A stretch of DNA of 64,000 bases from Ailurus styani (taxonomy: Eukaryota; Chordata; Mammalia; Carnivora; Ailuridae), in assembly GCA_002007465.1 (NCBI GenBank), contig LNAC01000137.1, positions 3,041,135 through 3,105,134 on the forward strand, in the 5' to 3' direction. Under the pieces are notes generated by a model. It searched no databases and was not told the origin of the DNA. It was given only the letters and a program-made list of their open reading frames with translations. Positions 20,820-31,690 of the stretch are shown piece after piece. Position 1 is the first letter of the stretch; the number at the start of each line of letters is the position of its first letter. The position numbers and the translations under genes were made by a program.

Positions 20820-20885
20820 GAATCCGAAGTACCAAGCACGGTGCTTGGCATACAGTCGGTACTCAATATATGAACGTGCACGAAC
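20820..20885 (+). repeat. L2 or MIR 3' end fragment
   Basis: CAAGCACGGTGCTTGGCATA followed by CAGTCGGTACTCAATATATG is the shared terminal motif of MIR and L2 elements. Confidence 0.5.
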
Positions 20886-21600
20886 TGCAAAGGCCAAGGA
20901 GACGTTTTTTCACTAGTGGATTCCCAGCTCCATGCTTGTTGATACCCAGTTCAATTCCTCCTTGTTCGTGAAATTCAGAAAGTTAGCTCATGACTAATAT
21001 TTCATAATGTTTGCTTTGCTTTATTTTTTTTTTTTTGAAAATAAATTGATACCAGAAAAGAGAGCTGCCTGGTCCTTTTGTCCACCCTCTTCTACTTTCT
21101 CTGAATCTTAGGATCATGGCGAAGCTATCTGACGTTCAGGGCCATTTTCAGAAACTGGAGCTGGAGCTATGACACAATCTAGCATTTTTCTTATCTGGCA
21201 GTGTGGTCTGGTGGTTTGCATGGCGGCTCTGCAAGTCGGAAGTCTGGTTTTCTATTTCTGGGGCTTAAGGGAAACCATGCGACAACAGTCTTTGCCGCCC
21301 CACTCACTCTTGCTTTCTCTTTCTCTTATTCCCTCTAATGAGCAGGACCTGGGATGGCTTAGCCACAGCAGTCAGTAGTTCAACAAGGAAAGGAAATGCA
21401 CCGCCCTTCTGGCCCCTGCTTCAGCCTCTGAGGGGTGGTAGACAGAGGAAAGTTATAATCCAGAGACATGGAAAGTGAGGGTGGTACCCAGGAGAGGGGC
21501 TTGGGGCAGAGAGAGTACAAGGGTGCAGTGATGGCAGATGGGAGCACAGCAAACTAGACCTTTCTTCCTGTCCTGGCTGGGAAGCCTGAAACTGCAAGAG
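20886..21600. other. Unique sequence
   Basis: I recognise nothing apart from a T14 run near 21028. Confidence 0.5.
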
Positions 21601-21605
21601 CCCTC

Positions 21606-21851
21606 GGGGGTGGGGGGGAGTGGGGGCTGGGGGGGGGGACCCCCCCCACAACCCCCCCCCCGCCNNNNNNNNNNNNNNNNNNNNNNNNNNNNNNNNNNNN
21701 NNNNNNNNNNNNNNNNNNNNNNNNNNNNNNNNNNNNNNNNNNNNNNNNNNNNNNNNNNNNNNNNNNNNNNNNNNNNNNNNNNNNNNNNNNNNNNNNNNNN
21801 NNNNNGGGGGCTGGGGGAGGAGACCCCCCTCAACCCCCCTCCCCCGCTAAG
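21606..21851. other. G/C-run repeat containing an assembly gap
   Basis: About 40 bases of G runs followed by C runs occur on both sides of a stretch of Ns (21665-21805). Both flanks share the plan GGGGGCTGGGGG, then GAC followed by C runs, then CAACCCCCC, so the unit is duplicated across the gap. The sequence can form G-quadruplexes and hairpins, which likely broke sequencing or assembly. The poly-X frames over it are artefacts. Confidence 0.9.
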
Positions 21852-22515
21852 GAGCACCCTGTATGTTTGGAAAAGGAGGTGAGAAGGAATCACCCCTGCT
21901 ATGCCCTCCAGGGAGCAAATCCTCAGGAAAGGCCTCTGTGTCCAATCAGCCGAGCAGAGTTAGAAGCACAATGTCCCGGAATTCCACCGCACCCCAGACT
22001 TCAAAGTACATAGAGATTTGAACAGCCTTGAAATGGATAGAAAACTTTTGGCATTTGATCAAATCATCCCACTGGAACTATGCAAGTTCTGGGCTCTATC
22101 TAGAAAGAACAGGGCAAGCTGGGGAGGAAAGAGTCATTTAACATGCCATTTCCTTCCTCATTTCTACCCCACTGATCTGTAGGTCTCAATTCCTGCTACT
22201 GTAGTTGCTGTTTTAACAACCAGGAAGCTATGAGACCTTTTGGGTTATCTTTAGAGTGACACCCAGCAGAAGGTTTTAGGCCGAGCCTTGGGCTGGGCCA
22301 TCCGATGGCATTTGTCACGGGCTGACAATTGCTTTGGGGTTCTGAGGGTTTTCTCTCTCCCAGGGTGGTTCAGACAGTAGGTTTTCCGGGTAAATGGTAT
22401 GTGCATTATTCAGAGCCTCCGACTATGGTGGGAATACGGTCCTTTGTGAGATCCCAGGGGTAACACACAGAGAAGGCCAACTATATTGTATGGTTTGGGG
22501 TGTTTTAAAGAAAAA
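21852..22515. other. Unique sequence
   Basis: I recognise nothing. Confidence 0.5.
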
Positions 22516-22518
22516 AAA

Positions 22519-22760
22519 GGGGACACCTGGGTGGCTCAGTGGGTTAAGCATTTGCTTTCGGCTCGGGTCATGATCCCAGGGCCCCTGAGTTGGGCTCCCC
22601 GCTCAGCAGCGAGTCTGCTTCTCCCTCTCCCTCTGCCCCTCCCCACCCCACTCCCGCCCACCCTCCTGCTCCTGTTCTCTCTCTCTCTCTTTCTCAAATA
22701 AATAAAAATCTTTTAAATAACCAAATAAGAAAAAAGAAAAAGAGAAAAAAAAACCCCAAT
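22519..22760 (+). mobile_element. CAN-SINE, older type with long A-rich tail
   Basis: Carnivore SINE head GGACACCTGGGTGGCTCAGT, a shortened centre, a CT body and a tail that continues as impure A-rich sequence (AAATAACCAAATAAG and on) to about 22760. Confidence 0.92.
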
Positions 22761-22789
22761 CTCTCTGGAAGGGAAACACTAAGAAAAGG

Positions 22790-22985
22790 ACACAAGCATT
22801 GCATGCAGTTAGAAAAACCTGGATTTGCATTCTGGCTCCGCCCCTTACTTGGGCAAGCCACTTCCTCTCTCTGCCTCTACTGTTCATCTCTAAATGGGGG
22901 GAGATTAAGACCCTCTTCAGGCCGTTGTAAGGATTTAACAAGATATAACTGACGGCACATAGTGAGTTGTGATTTATTGCCCCTC
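22790..22985 (+). repeat. MIR SINE
   Basis: MIR: AAACCTGGATTTGCATTCTG, CTTGGGCAAGCCACTTCCTC, CATCTCTAAATGGGGGGAGA and CGTTGTAAGGATTTAACAAG. Confidence 0.85.
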
Positions 22986-23850
22986 TGTCCTAAAGTGCAC
23001 TCGGACACTTATTTTTTAAGTATTAAAAGACAGGTTTTCACTGTGGACATTTCTCTCCAGCCTGTTGGTGTTTATGGAGAAAAAAAAAAGAGAAAAAAAA
23101 AAACACCTTGCAATTGGCAAAGGCTATCAAAGTGTCAGAGCCCGTTTTAGGACAATGATCAAGACCAGCGATGTCTTCCCGTTAAGTGGAGCCTAGCAAA
23201 CAAACGCTAACCAAGGAGCTCACACTGCTCCACTAGACAGCAGCAAAGACCCAAGCTCTTTTTCATTTTCTTTCTGATGTGTTTACCATCTTTACGTATC
23301 AGACAAGGTAGTTTACACTGGGTGCAGACATGTCCGAGCAAGTCTGGAGGACCCATGGGGCACCCTTTCCCCCCGAAGACTGAATTACTTGCAGGATCAA
23401 GCTCCCTGTCCCAAGGAGAGGCAAAGTTGAGTAACATTCATCTCATTCAAGGACAAGGGATAACAGTGGACAGAGGGAGGGCGGAAGTGTTTCTGAGGAC
23501 AATTATGGCTCCCCCAGTGGAGTCCTAGGACAAGAGAGCTGTAGTAAAAGGGAATGAAAATTGAATCAAAGGCTTTTCCCTGAAACATCGGTAGGCCAGC
23601 AAGACACAAGGTCCTGAGGCCGGTTGCTTGTCTGTAAGCAAAATGGCCCTGATGGCTTCACCAAAATCCTTTAGAAAGGGCCTGTTTCAGTGGCCTTGGT
23701 TTCGGAAAACACTATCCAATCCCTTTTTCCTGGTTTCCCATGGAGTAACAGCTAAACTTTGTTTAGTTTTTATTTGGGGGCAATAAAAATATTAGTATTT
23801 TATAAGACTACAAAATACATCCAGAAAACATAGAAGCCTGATGCTCTAAT
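22986..23850. other. Unique sequence
   Basis: I recognise no repeat. A-rich runs occur at about 23079-23103. Confidence 0.5.
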
Positions 23851-23852
23851 CC

Positions 23853-23862
23853 ACGACATCTC
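23853..23862. repeat. Target-site duplication, left copy, of 5S insertion
   Basis: ACGACATCTC, identical to 23950-23959. Its last four bases also read as the end of the truncated 5S sequence, so a 4-base microhomology joined insert and target. Confidence 0.85.
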
Positions 23863-23948
23863 CCATCCAAGTACTAACCAGGCCCGACCCTGCTTAGCTT
23901 CCGAGATCAGACGAGATCGGGCGCGTTCAGGGTGGTATGGCCGTAGAC
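23859..23948 (-). pseudogene. 5S rRNA pseudogene, 3'-truncated retrocopy
   Basis: The minus strand reads GTCTACGGCCATACCACCCT onward and matches bases 1-90 of the vertebrate 5S rRNA gene with no difference from the sequence I know. It stops after GGATGGGAGA, so the last 31 or so bases are missing. The internal promoter's A box and intermediate element are present but box C (about 80-97) is cut, and no T-run terminator follows. The 10-base sequence ACGACATCTC stands at 23853-23862 and 23950-23959, a target-site duplication that partly overlaps the 5S end. It is almost certainly not a working gene: 5S genes normally lie in tandem arrays and this copy is single and incomplete. Confidence 0.95.
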
Positions 23949-24104
23949 GACGACATCTCTGAATCAAAGCATCTTGTATCTATTTGTAAGAGAGCAGATT
24001 ATAACTGTCATAGATACTGGTATTTTGTCAAGATTCATTAATAGAGAATGGGGTAGATTATATACTGAAAATAATAATATGTAGAAGGAAGCGGGATCCA
24101 TTGT

Positions 24105-24215
24105 TAAAGTCATTCACAGAGTCTCTCACACATCCATTCATCGAACACTTTCCTCGAATGCCTATTACATGCTGAGGCGGATAGCGATGTGTTTGTGTCC
24201 TCAGCGTGTATGAGT
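24105..24215 (-). mobile_element. LINE-2 3' end
   Basis: Reverse L2 terminus: CATCCATTCATCGAACACTT, TCGAATGCCTATTACATGCT and GAGGCGGATAGCGATG. Confidence 0.55.
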
Positions 24216-24788
24216 CCACAAAACATTCCTGGGGATTTGCTCCCCAGACTATTGGGGCTGTGGGGGGAGGGGTAGATAGGTCTGGAGCCCTCCCAAAGCG
24301 GGAACCAGGGGAGCCAGTCAAATCCCCCTGGGTTCCTACCTCCAAGCCTTTATTTGCAGGCTGCTGTGGTTTGGGACCACGATGTTCATCTGTAAAAGGA
24401 ATTGTCTCAACCAAATGATTTCAAAGATCTTTATTTTGTTTAAACCTCTACACACTGAAGCTCTTAAGTCCTTATAAATAAGCAATAATGAATTATGAAC
24501 CAGATCTATTAACAGCAGCTTCTAAAACTTCGGGATCCAGTTTGACAGCTTTAGCTGAGAGGCTTCTGAAACATTCTACCTCTTTCACCCCTCCCCTTTA
24601 TTGCTCTCTGCGGCCAGATCCGGTGCTACTTTGCTTCAGGTCCTTGCTGCCCGGTGGATTTACAGGCCCAGAAAAGATAGCAAGCCTGGATTTCTAAGAG
24701 AATTCATCCGGTTTTAAATATAGGCTAACAATCCAAAAATATTTTTTAAACCCTGCCTAGACCAATACCATGTATCTTTAAAAAAAGG
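24216..24788. other. Unique sequence
   Basis: I recognise nothing. Confidence 0.5.
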
Positions 24789-24791
24789 TTG

Positions 24792-25010
24792 GGGGCACTT
24801 GGGTGGCTCAGTCAGTTAAGCATCTACCTTCGGCTCAGATCGTGATCCCAGGGTCCTGGGATAGAGCCTCTCATGGGGCTCCCAGCTCAGCAGGGAGTCT
24901 GCTTCTCCCTCCCCACCTCCTCTCACTCATGCTGGCTCTCTTTCTTGAAAAAATAAATACATAAAAGATCTTTTTTAAAAACTTAAAAATTGAAAAAAAC
25001 AAAAAATTCC
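24792..25010 (+). mobile_element. CAN-SINE, older type
   Basis: Head GGGGCACTTGGGTGGCTCAG with the older TCAGTTAAGCATCTACC segment, a CT body, and an impure A-rich tail to about 25010. There is no clean duplication. Confidence 0.92.
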
Positions 25011-25365
25011 AAATCAGCAGGCTGATTCTGACCAATACCACCAGTAAACAGACAATACCCAGCATGCCCCGCCTGAGCCATGCCCCAGGTGTGCTTGCCC
25101 AGCCCAGGAAGCAGGCGCAGAGAGGAAGCCCGACTCTACCTGAAAACAGATCAGAGAGGATGGAAGCTTTGGGGGCCGAGGGGCTGCCAGCCCATGTGAT
25201 GCCTTAGGAAGACTTAGAAAAGGCTGCACCCCTTCCTCTAGGCCAGCTGACTGCACAACCACAACAATGACCGGTGCAGGAGTGCCTGTTTTACGGGCTG
25301 AGGACAGAACTGCCCAAGGTAGAGCGTCAAGGGCTCCCTCCATGCATTTAAAGTTACCATCAGAA
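25011..25365. other. Unique sequence
   Basis: I recognise nothing. Confidence 0.45.
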
Positions 25366-25369
25366 GTTC

Positions 25370-25585
25370 AATGGCTGAGCTCTCCAGTATGCTAGCCACC
25401 AGTCGTCCATGGCTATCTAAGTTTATACTGAAATGAAATAAAACCAAAAGTTTCATCCCTCAGTCATACCAGCTTCACATTCAATGTTCAGTAGTTACGT
25501 GTGGCCAATGGCTACCATATTGGGCAGTGCTAATATGGAATGTTTCTGTCACAAAAAGTCCTCTTGTGTTCTTCTGTGGGATCCC
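25370..25585. mobile_element. hAT-type DNA transposon remnant
   Basis: CTCTCCAGTATGCTAGCCAC with the mirrored GGCTACCATATTGGGCAGTG, and ACGTGTGGCCAATGGCTACC, are wording of a non-autonomous hAT element with internal symmetry. I do not assign the family name. A related element is at 48640-49170. Confidence 0.6.
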
Positions 25586-25599
25586 TCTCAGTTCTATTA

Positions 25600-26015
25600 G
25601 TCACTTCTGAGTCTTGACCAGCTTACCTTCCTCACCTCCCTCTTGCTGCTCCCATCATGGGCTGCCCGCTCCAGCCCTCAGACCATTCATCATGTTCCCA
25701 ATATTCTGGGTCATGTCCAATCACCCCACTTTTTGTTTGTGTGCTTCCCTCTGCCTAAAATGTCCCTCCTCTACCAATCACTACCCATCCAATGAAATCC
25801 TGCTCTCTCTTCAAAGGCCCAGGTCACATGTTGACTCTCAATATCCCCTACGTAGATACTGTTTTCTCTTGAGAGCTTCCAAAGATGCACGTTCATCCCA
25901 CAGCACGATAAGCACTGATTCTAATCAGACTTTTGCCTCTCTTGTCTCACCTGCTTGTTGTGTGCCCTGGACGGTGGTCACCTGCCCTATTCGTCTCTGC
26001 GTCTCCAAGGCCTAG
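25600..26015 (+). mobile_element. LINE-2 fragment
   Basis: L2 wording: GTGTGCTTCCCTCTGCCTAA, CACTACCCATCCAATGAAAT and CTCTTCAAAGGCCCAGGTCA, ending GTCTCTGCGTCTCCAAGGCC. The 133-codon frame at 25614-26015 is a chance frame in this repeat. Confidence 0.7.
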
Positions 26016-26099
26016 GTGAGAAAGACCCTCAGAGCCGCATCTCTGGAAGGAAAAGTTTCTGGAACACTATCATGAGGCTCTGTGTGTGACCACTGTGTA

Positions 26100-26265
26100 A
26101 TAATATTTGTACATAAAATGCATTAAGCTTTGCAGGTGGTGCATTGCGTTCACTTTCTCTGAGCCTCGGAGCACGGGTAGATGGGCACTATTTCCCCCAA
26201 CTCTCGGGTGAGGGAACACAGGCTTGGAGATGGGCGGTCATCCAAGATGACTCAGAAATGACCAA
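26100..26265 (-). repeat. MIR remnant, weak
   Basis: CATTAAGCTTTGCAGGTGGT and AACTCTCGGGTGAGGGAACA are compatible with a heavily mutated reverse MIR. Confidence 0.35.
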
Positions 26266-27600
26266 GCAACATTTGGCCAGAGGTCTTCCTGCCTCTGGTT
26301 TGAGGGAGTGGTCTGGGGACGGAGCCTGGAAGACCAGACTTGGCTTCACAGCGCTACAGGGCAGGAGCTAGGACCAGTCGCTCCAGGGAAACAAGGGTTC
26401 AGAGCAGCTGCTCATGGACATGTGCCCCTTCGCACCCACACTTCCTTCCCCAGAGGGAGGACCTGTCGTTCAGACGCTTGCACAGGCTTCACTCCTCTGG
26501 ACGGGGCTGGACCAGCCCAGGAACCCTCATTTGACCCCTCCTTTTCCTCCCTAACTGCCATGTGTCACTTCCCTCTAACTCGGGCACAGCAGAAAGGCCA
26601 GTTTGACTCTGGCTGGGAGAGAGAAGGTATCCTCAACCCTCCCCTTTGCCTCAGCTCCAGGTCGAATGCTCTAATCTCCCCTCTGCCCTTAGAGTCACCG
26701 TTTCCACAGCAGACCTAAGTGAGCTGGGCAGTTTTATGATGACATAAAAAAAAAATATGTCTTTCCTGCAAGAAGCTTGAGTGTCACGACTAACTCTGGG
26801 CATCTCATTACTGAAGCTCTTCCTGCCTAGGGAGAGACATTTTGTACTCAAAACACATTAAAAAGAGTGGACAGAATAGGGGAAGGAAGCCCAGGTTGAA
26901 AGGCACAACCTGTCCCTGCCCAGGTCCCCCTCTGTCCCCATAGGCAGCACCGAGGAGAGACAGCAGTCATTGTCAAACCGTGAGTCTGACCTCCGGCCAC
27001 CTCTGTTTCTGTTTTTCGGCCCTTGCCCTCCTTCCTCTTTTCATTCTCATTTTCTTGCTTCCTATTTCTCTCTTCTGCACACACCTTCGGTCTCCCTGTG
27101 AGTTCCCCAGGTACTGTGTGGCCCCATGGGGGTGTGCTGCATGCAGAAAATACTCTGATGTGTCCTCTCACGCCCCAGCTGACCACCTCTGCCTCCCTCG
27201 TCAACCCACCGCACAGTCTCTGCTTGATGCTTTGAGGTCCAGAGTCTGTGAGCACAAAGGGATCGAACGGTGAGTGAGCGCACAAGCAGGAGGAGGGAGA
27301 CACCTGCACGGAATGAGCCAGGTCAATTTCTTCCTTGCAGATCACCTTCCTCTCTAGCCCTGACCACCCAGCTTCAGGCCTCCTGTGCTATTCTGGCCTT
27401 GGCAATCTGATTCTCAGTGCTGGTGTTCCTGCTTTCTCCTTGTATGTGACATTGGCTGAGCCTGATCTTTAGGTGAGGACCAGCCTGACAACCTGTTGCC
27501 TGTTCTCGGTGATGCTTCTGCTTTGGTTTGGCGTGTTCCACCTGGGACTGCCCCTAGCTCTGTATAAGCCCTTTATATGACCTAAGCCTCTTCTAGAACT
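26266..27600. other. Unique sequence
   Basis: 1.3 kb without a named repeat. The 165-codon minus frame (27345-26848) is overlapped by plus-strand frames over the same bases and holds low-complexity Lys/Glu. I see no splice or domain support. Confidence 0.5.
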
Positions 27601-27604
27601 AAGC

Positions 27605-27880
27605 CCTATGATGTAGAGGTGAAGAGCCCCGCCCCTAGCGTCGGACTAGCTGTGTTGGAACCCTAGTTCTTGTCACTCACTAGTTGCATAACCGTGGACA
27701 CGTTATTTTGCCTTTTCATGCTTCCATTCTCCTATCTCTAAAGGGTAGGGGTTATAATACACATCTCATGCAGGTGTTGTAAAGATTCAGTGCAATGAGA
27801 TATAGAAAGGGCTTCTAACAGTGTCTGGAACATAGAAATGGCTCGGTAAATATCAGCCATTATCATTATTGTTATTTTCA
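27605..27880 (+). repeat. MIR SINE, full length
   Basis: Nearly complete MIR: TGATGTAGAGGTGAAGAGCC, TTGGAACCCTAGTTCTTGTC, CTAGTTGCATAACCGTGGAC, CTCCTATCTCTAAAGGGTAG and GTCTGGAACATAGAAATGGC TCGGTAAATAT. Confidence 0.85.
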
Positions 27881-28672
27881 CCAATTTCCAAATAGGAAAA
27901 CATTTCCTTTTTTTCCTAAGATCCAAAAATTTTTTCAAGAAGGGTTTCATGGGAGACCACCCACTGAAGGATCCCGAATTTCCTCAAGATTGGTAGGAGC
28001 CATGAAGGATGGTTCTTCCCATGGACCTCTGGGAAAGCCACAGTACCTTCACTTTTTTCCCTCCCCCCCCCCAACTAGCTCAGGACTCAAGATGTTTTCT
28101 GTCCATGAGTGGTAGTCAGTCCTGTACAATGATTAGCTACAGACACATGTGTGTTAAAAGTGATTTCATCCTCAAAGCTACAAACAGCACCAGTCTTCCC
28201 ACTTTTCAAGGCCAGAGAAGGGTCATAAGGTCAGAGCTCTAGCACAATTCTGGAGAATGTCTCCCTGGCCTGAGGACAGGTGTCCAGAGGACACTTGACT
28301 GTCCCGCTCTTGGTTGCTAATCCCCAACTCTCACATCCAATGAGCCTACAGGACCAACAGAGTCTCCAGATGACTGCTGAGCAGGTCTGTCTGTGTGAGC
28401 AGGTGGAACTGAGGTTGGGAGAAGAGGGAAGCAGGAACCAGAAACACCACCACACCAAACAGATGGAAACTTTTCTCTTGGGAACTTGACAATTAAGTCC
28501 AAAGGAGCATGAACAAAACCTAAGTGGAATTTAGGCAGATGCTAAAAACCAAGGAGCCCAACCTGATAGAGCAGGCAGACTGTGTATGGGAGATGGATGA
28601 CAACAGAGATCAGATGGCCGAGAAGTAAGAGAAGCCAAGGGCAAGATGCATAGGCAGAAATTCTGCTGAAGA
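27881..28672. other. Unique sequence
   Basis: I recognise nothing. A C10 run lies near 28064. Confidence 0.5.
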
Positions 28673-28673
28673 G

Positions 28674-28919
28674 AGGCACCTGAGTGGCTCAGTTAGGCGG
28701 CTGCCTTCAGCTCAGGTCATGATCCCAGAGTCCTGGGATAGAGCGCGCCCCCCCTCCCCGGCTGTCCACATCAGGCTCCCTCTCAGCAGGGAGTCTGCTT
28801 CTCCTTCTGTCTCTCCATCCCCTCCCCGGCTTCCGATTTCTCTCTTCTCTAACTCTCTCTTTCTCTCTCTCTCTCAAATAAATAAATAAATAAATTTTTA
28901 AATTAAAAAAAAAAAAAGA
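28674..28919 (+). mobile_element. CAN-SINE, older type
   Basis: Head GAGGCACCTGAGTGGCTCAG with a short deletion after it, a CT body with TCTC runs, an AAATAAATAAATAAATAAATT tail and A12. The diverged duplication ATTCTGCTGAAG at 28660 resembles ATTCTACTCAAG at 28921. Confidence 0.92.
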
Positions 28920-29189
28920 GATTCTACTCAAGTGCCCGAGCTGCCCCCCCACCCCCAACACACATCTCCTGTGGATATGGAGCCGACTTGAGTTTAAGAA
29001 AGCCTAGAAACCAGCCCTAAGTAAAGGTGCAGGCAAGTGGGATAGAATTTGTAGCCTGCTGCTGGGGTTTAGAGCTAGGGTTCCAGTCTCCCCTCCCTAG
29101 GTTCTAGAAGAGTCAGGGAGGTGGGTTAGCACCACAGGGAGCATAGATATATAAAGGTACAGCACAGTACTTTGACCTGAATTACCCGG

Positions 29190-29650
29190 GGTGGTTTGCC
29201 TTCCTGGCACCCATCTCCTCATTTTGGGTAATAACCCTTGATATTCCCTTGGGAAGCCATTTCCACCATACTCTCAGCCACCACGCTCCATGTAGAGGCC
29301 CCACAATCAGCCTCCAGAGTAGGCCATGTGCCCCACCTGGCCAATCACAGCACTCTGCCTCCCTGGCTCAGAGCAGAGCGGTCACCTTAGGGAGCTGATG
29401 TGGCTTGTAGCGAGCCGTCTTGTCACCATGTGGAGCGGAGACAGAAGGATGAAAAAGAGCAGAGCAAAGGGGAGAAGCAGAGGGAGACCAGGTCCTAAGG
29501 GCATCATTGCCGTGCTAGAATCCAGCTGTGCCCAGGGCTAATCCCTGTCCCTGGGCTTTGCACTTACATTTATCAATAAAATCCCTATTCGTTTAAATCA
29601 GTTTGGCTTGGCTTTATTATCACTTTCAACCAAGGCATCCTAACTGAAGG
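29190..29650 (+). mobile_element. LTR-like repeat (ERV-derived), family not assigned
   Basis: Mid-part CCACCTGGCCAATCACAGCA and GAAGGATGAAAAAGAGCAGA, then a terminus ATCAATAAAATCCCTATTCG followed by TTTGGCTTGGCTTTATTATC and CCTAACTGAAG. This resembles the polyadenylation end of an old solo LTR. The AATAAA at about 29575 would be its poly(A) signal. Confidence 0.45.
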
Positions 29651-29956
29651 CTAAGACGCTGAAGAGAATCTATTTCCAGAGTCCACTTGCCCAATGAGAT
29701 AGACAGCCTGTTCCTGGTTTATTCTGAGGCCATGCTCCCATTGGCCCGGGGCCAGGGTAAGGCTCAAGCTGCAGGTGCCTGACATCACCGTGGACCCCCT
29801 ATCAGGCTTGGGTTGGCAGAACAATGAGCAGACACACAGAAAACCAGGTTCTTCCTGATGTCTTATATTCTGCTTTCACATCTCCATCTGCCCTTGAAGG
29901 AGTTCAGTAGGTTGTTATCCTTTTGGACCATAATGGTTACACTTCACCTTAAAAAA

Positions 29957-30019
29957 ATCTGTATCTATATATTTATATCTGTATCTGTATCTGTACCTAT
30001 CTATATATGTATAGATATA
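29957..30019. repeat. Imperfect (TATCTG)n tract
   Basis: Repeated TATCTG and TATCTA units in a TA-rich run, ending TATATATGTATAGATATA. Confidence 0.8.
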
Positions 30020-30121
30020 AAAACTTTTTTTGCATGGAAGAACTAAGGCGGAGAAAAGTATAAAGATGATCCTACGAGAAGGCACGTCCCTGGGATAATC
30101 AGAATAAGAACCCCAAACCCT

Positions 30122-30337
30122 TAAAAAAAATTTTTTTAAGGTTTTATGTACTTATTTGACAGAGAGAGAGAGAGAGAGAGGCAGCGAGAGAGGGAACACA
30201 AGCAGGGGGAGTGGGAGAGGGAGAAGCAGGCTTCCCGCTGAGCAGGAAACCCAATGTGGGGCTCGATCCCAGGACCCTGAGATCACGACGTGATCTGAAG
30301 GTAGACGCTTAACAACTGAGCCACCCAGGCACCCCAA
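30122..30337 (-). mobile_element. CAN-SINE, older type
   Basis: Reverse SINE with a GA microsatellite (30162-30180) in its body segment, GAACACAAGCAGGGGGAGTG, GGGCTCGATCCCAGGACCCT and the head CTGAGCCACCCAGGCACCCC. Confidence 0.94.
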
Positions 30338-30429
30338 GACTTTTTATGACAAAGAGCAAAGCATCTGTCACTGTTCAGTCTCTCTCTACTGTTCCTTTTA
30401 ACAGGCCCCAAATCTGAAGACTTAGTTGC

Positions 30430-30800
30430 CATATGTATTAATTAAACTAGGATAACCGCTGCAACAACACACCTCCTAACGTATAATGACTCAACATTAC
30501 TGAAATGTATTTCCTGTTCTCCTACTTGCCCTGGATCGGGGAACAGGGCGGCCTTCTGCACGGTCACGCAGGGATCCAGGCTGATGCAGGCTCTGTCATC
30601 TTCAACACATGAGCTCCTTTCAATTTCAGCCAGCTGGATGAGCAAAGGAACATTGTGTGGAGGCTTTTATGGGTCAGGTTTGAAAGTGACGCACATAACA
30701 TCTCATTCCATTGACTAGAGTTCAGTTATGTGCCCACAGCTAAATGCACGGGAGGCTGAAGTGTCGTCTGTCTGTGTGCCCAGGAAGGAGAGGAAAACTT
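30430..30800 (-). mobile_element. LTR-like repeat, same family as 39145-39545
   Basis: AACTAGGATAACCGCTGCAA, ATAATGACTCAACATTACTG, GGTTTGAAAGTGACGCACAT and CACAGCTAAATGCACGGGAG GCTGAAGTGT read as a reversed, diverged copy of the LTR-like repeat found forward at 39145 and 46150. Confidence 0.45.
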
Positions 30801-30924
30801 AAGAGTCCTTGGTCATGGTTACTGCATCTGATGTTCCTTTTCTGAATTCTGAATGGCACTTTGATCTTGCAATTTCTTCTTTAGTTTCTTCTTGTGGATC
30901 TTTGCAATGCACAATAGATTTGGG

Positions 30925-31025
30925 ACTAGAAGACCAGCCCTGGAGAAGCTAATTGTTTCTTCCTTGTACATTCAGCCAGATAGTCAATGAGTATTTGTTG
31001 AATGAAGAAATAAATTCAATAAGGT
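30925..31025 (+). mobile_element. LINE-2 3' terminus
   Basis: Terminal wording AGTCAATGAGTATTTGTTGA followed by ATGAAGAAATAAATTCAATA. Confidence 0.5.
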
Positions 31026-31564
31026 AAAAAGAAATGGAGCCTGTGAAAGGGACTATTATTGTTTATCAGATCCAGCAGTTACAATTAACAACTGGGGAAA
31101 GTGAGATAGAACTTACTACTTTGCCCTGGAAAGCTAATTTTCTTACAATTTTTGCATAAATTGTCTTATTTTACCATCTGAGTTTTAATAATACATCAAT
31201 ATCATAAGAAAGGAAAGTTGAAAGAAGTAGAAACAGATGGAGATGCTCCTTCCCATTAAACTCAACTATTATCAAGTACCTCTTTGGCAATCCTTTGTAT
31301 GCTTAAGAAAACTGCATTCTCTTTTTTTTTATATATGTATATATTCCAGGCACTATTTATTTAACAATAGTACTGCTTATTTGAAAATAGCGTTCTCTTT
31401 ATCTCTCAGGGCCTCCAATATGGGAAAACTCCTCTTAACTTGTTCTCAGTTCGTCTCTTCCATGGCTGCTGGAGCTTGGATGTGGAAATTCCTCACTGGG
31501 GCTTTTCACAAGTATGGCTTCCTCCTATAATACAGAGACTTAGCATTCATTTTAATACATTGGA
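31026..31564. other. Unique AT-rich sequence
   Basis: Nothing recognised. The 97-codon plus frame at 31237-31530 has no motif. Confidence 0.5.
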
Positions 31565-31566
31565 GA

Positions 31567-31690
31567 GATGCCTGGCCGGCTCATTCAGTAGTCGCTAGTC
31601 GGGGTTATGAGTTCAAGCCCCACATTGGGTGTGGAGAGTTCTTTAAAATAAATAAATAAATAAAATTTAAAAAAATAAGAAAATAAAAGT
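31567..31690 (+). mobile_element. Short tRNA-related carnivore SINE
   Basis: Diverged head GATGCCTGGCCGGCTCATTC, then TTATGAGTTCAAGCCCCACA (B-box-like) and TTGGGTGTGGAGAGTTCTTT, with a tail of AAATAAATAAATAAATAAAA. It is the short form without a CT body, like 16754-16874. Confidence 0.85.

Noticed and set aside
21453..21893. Open frames with long X runs
   Set aside because: They cross the N gap and carry no sequence information.
23859..23948. Functional 5S rRNA gene
   Set aside because: The last quarter of the gene, part of box C and the T-run terminator are missing, and the copy sits alone between short duplications.
26848..27345. 165-codon open frame, minus strand
   Set aside because: Plus-strand frames cover the same bases and the product is low-complexity. 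No family resemblance.
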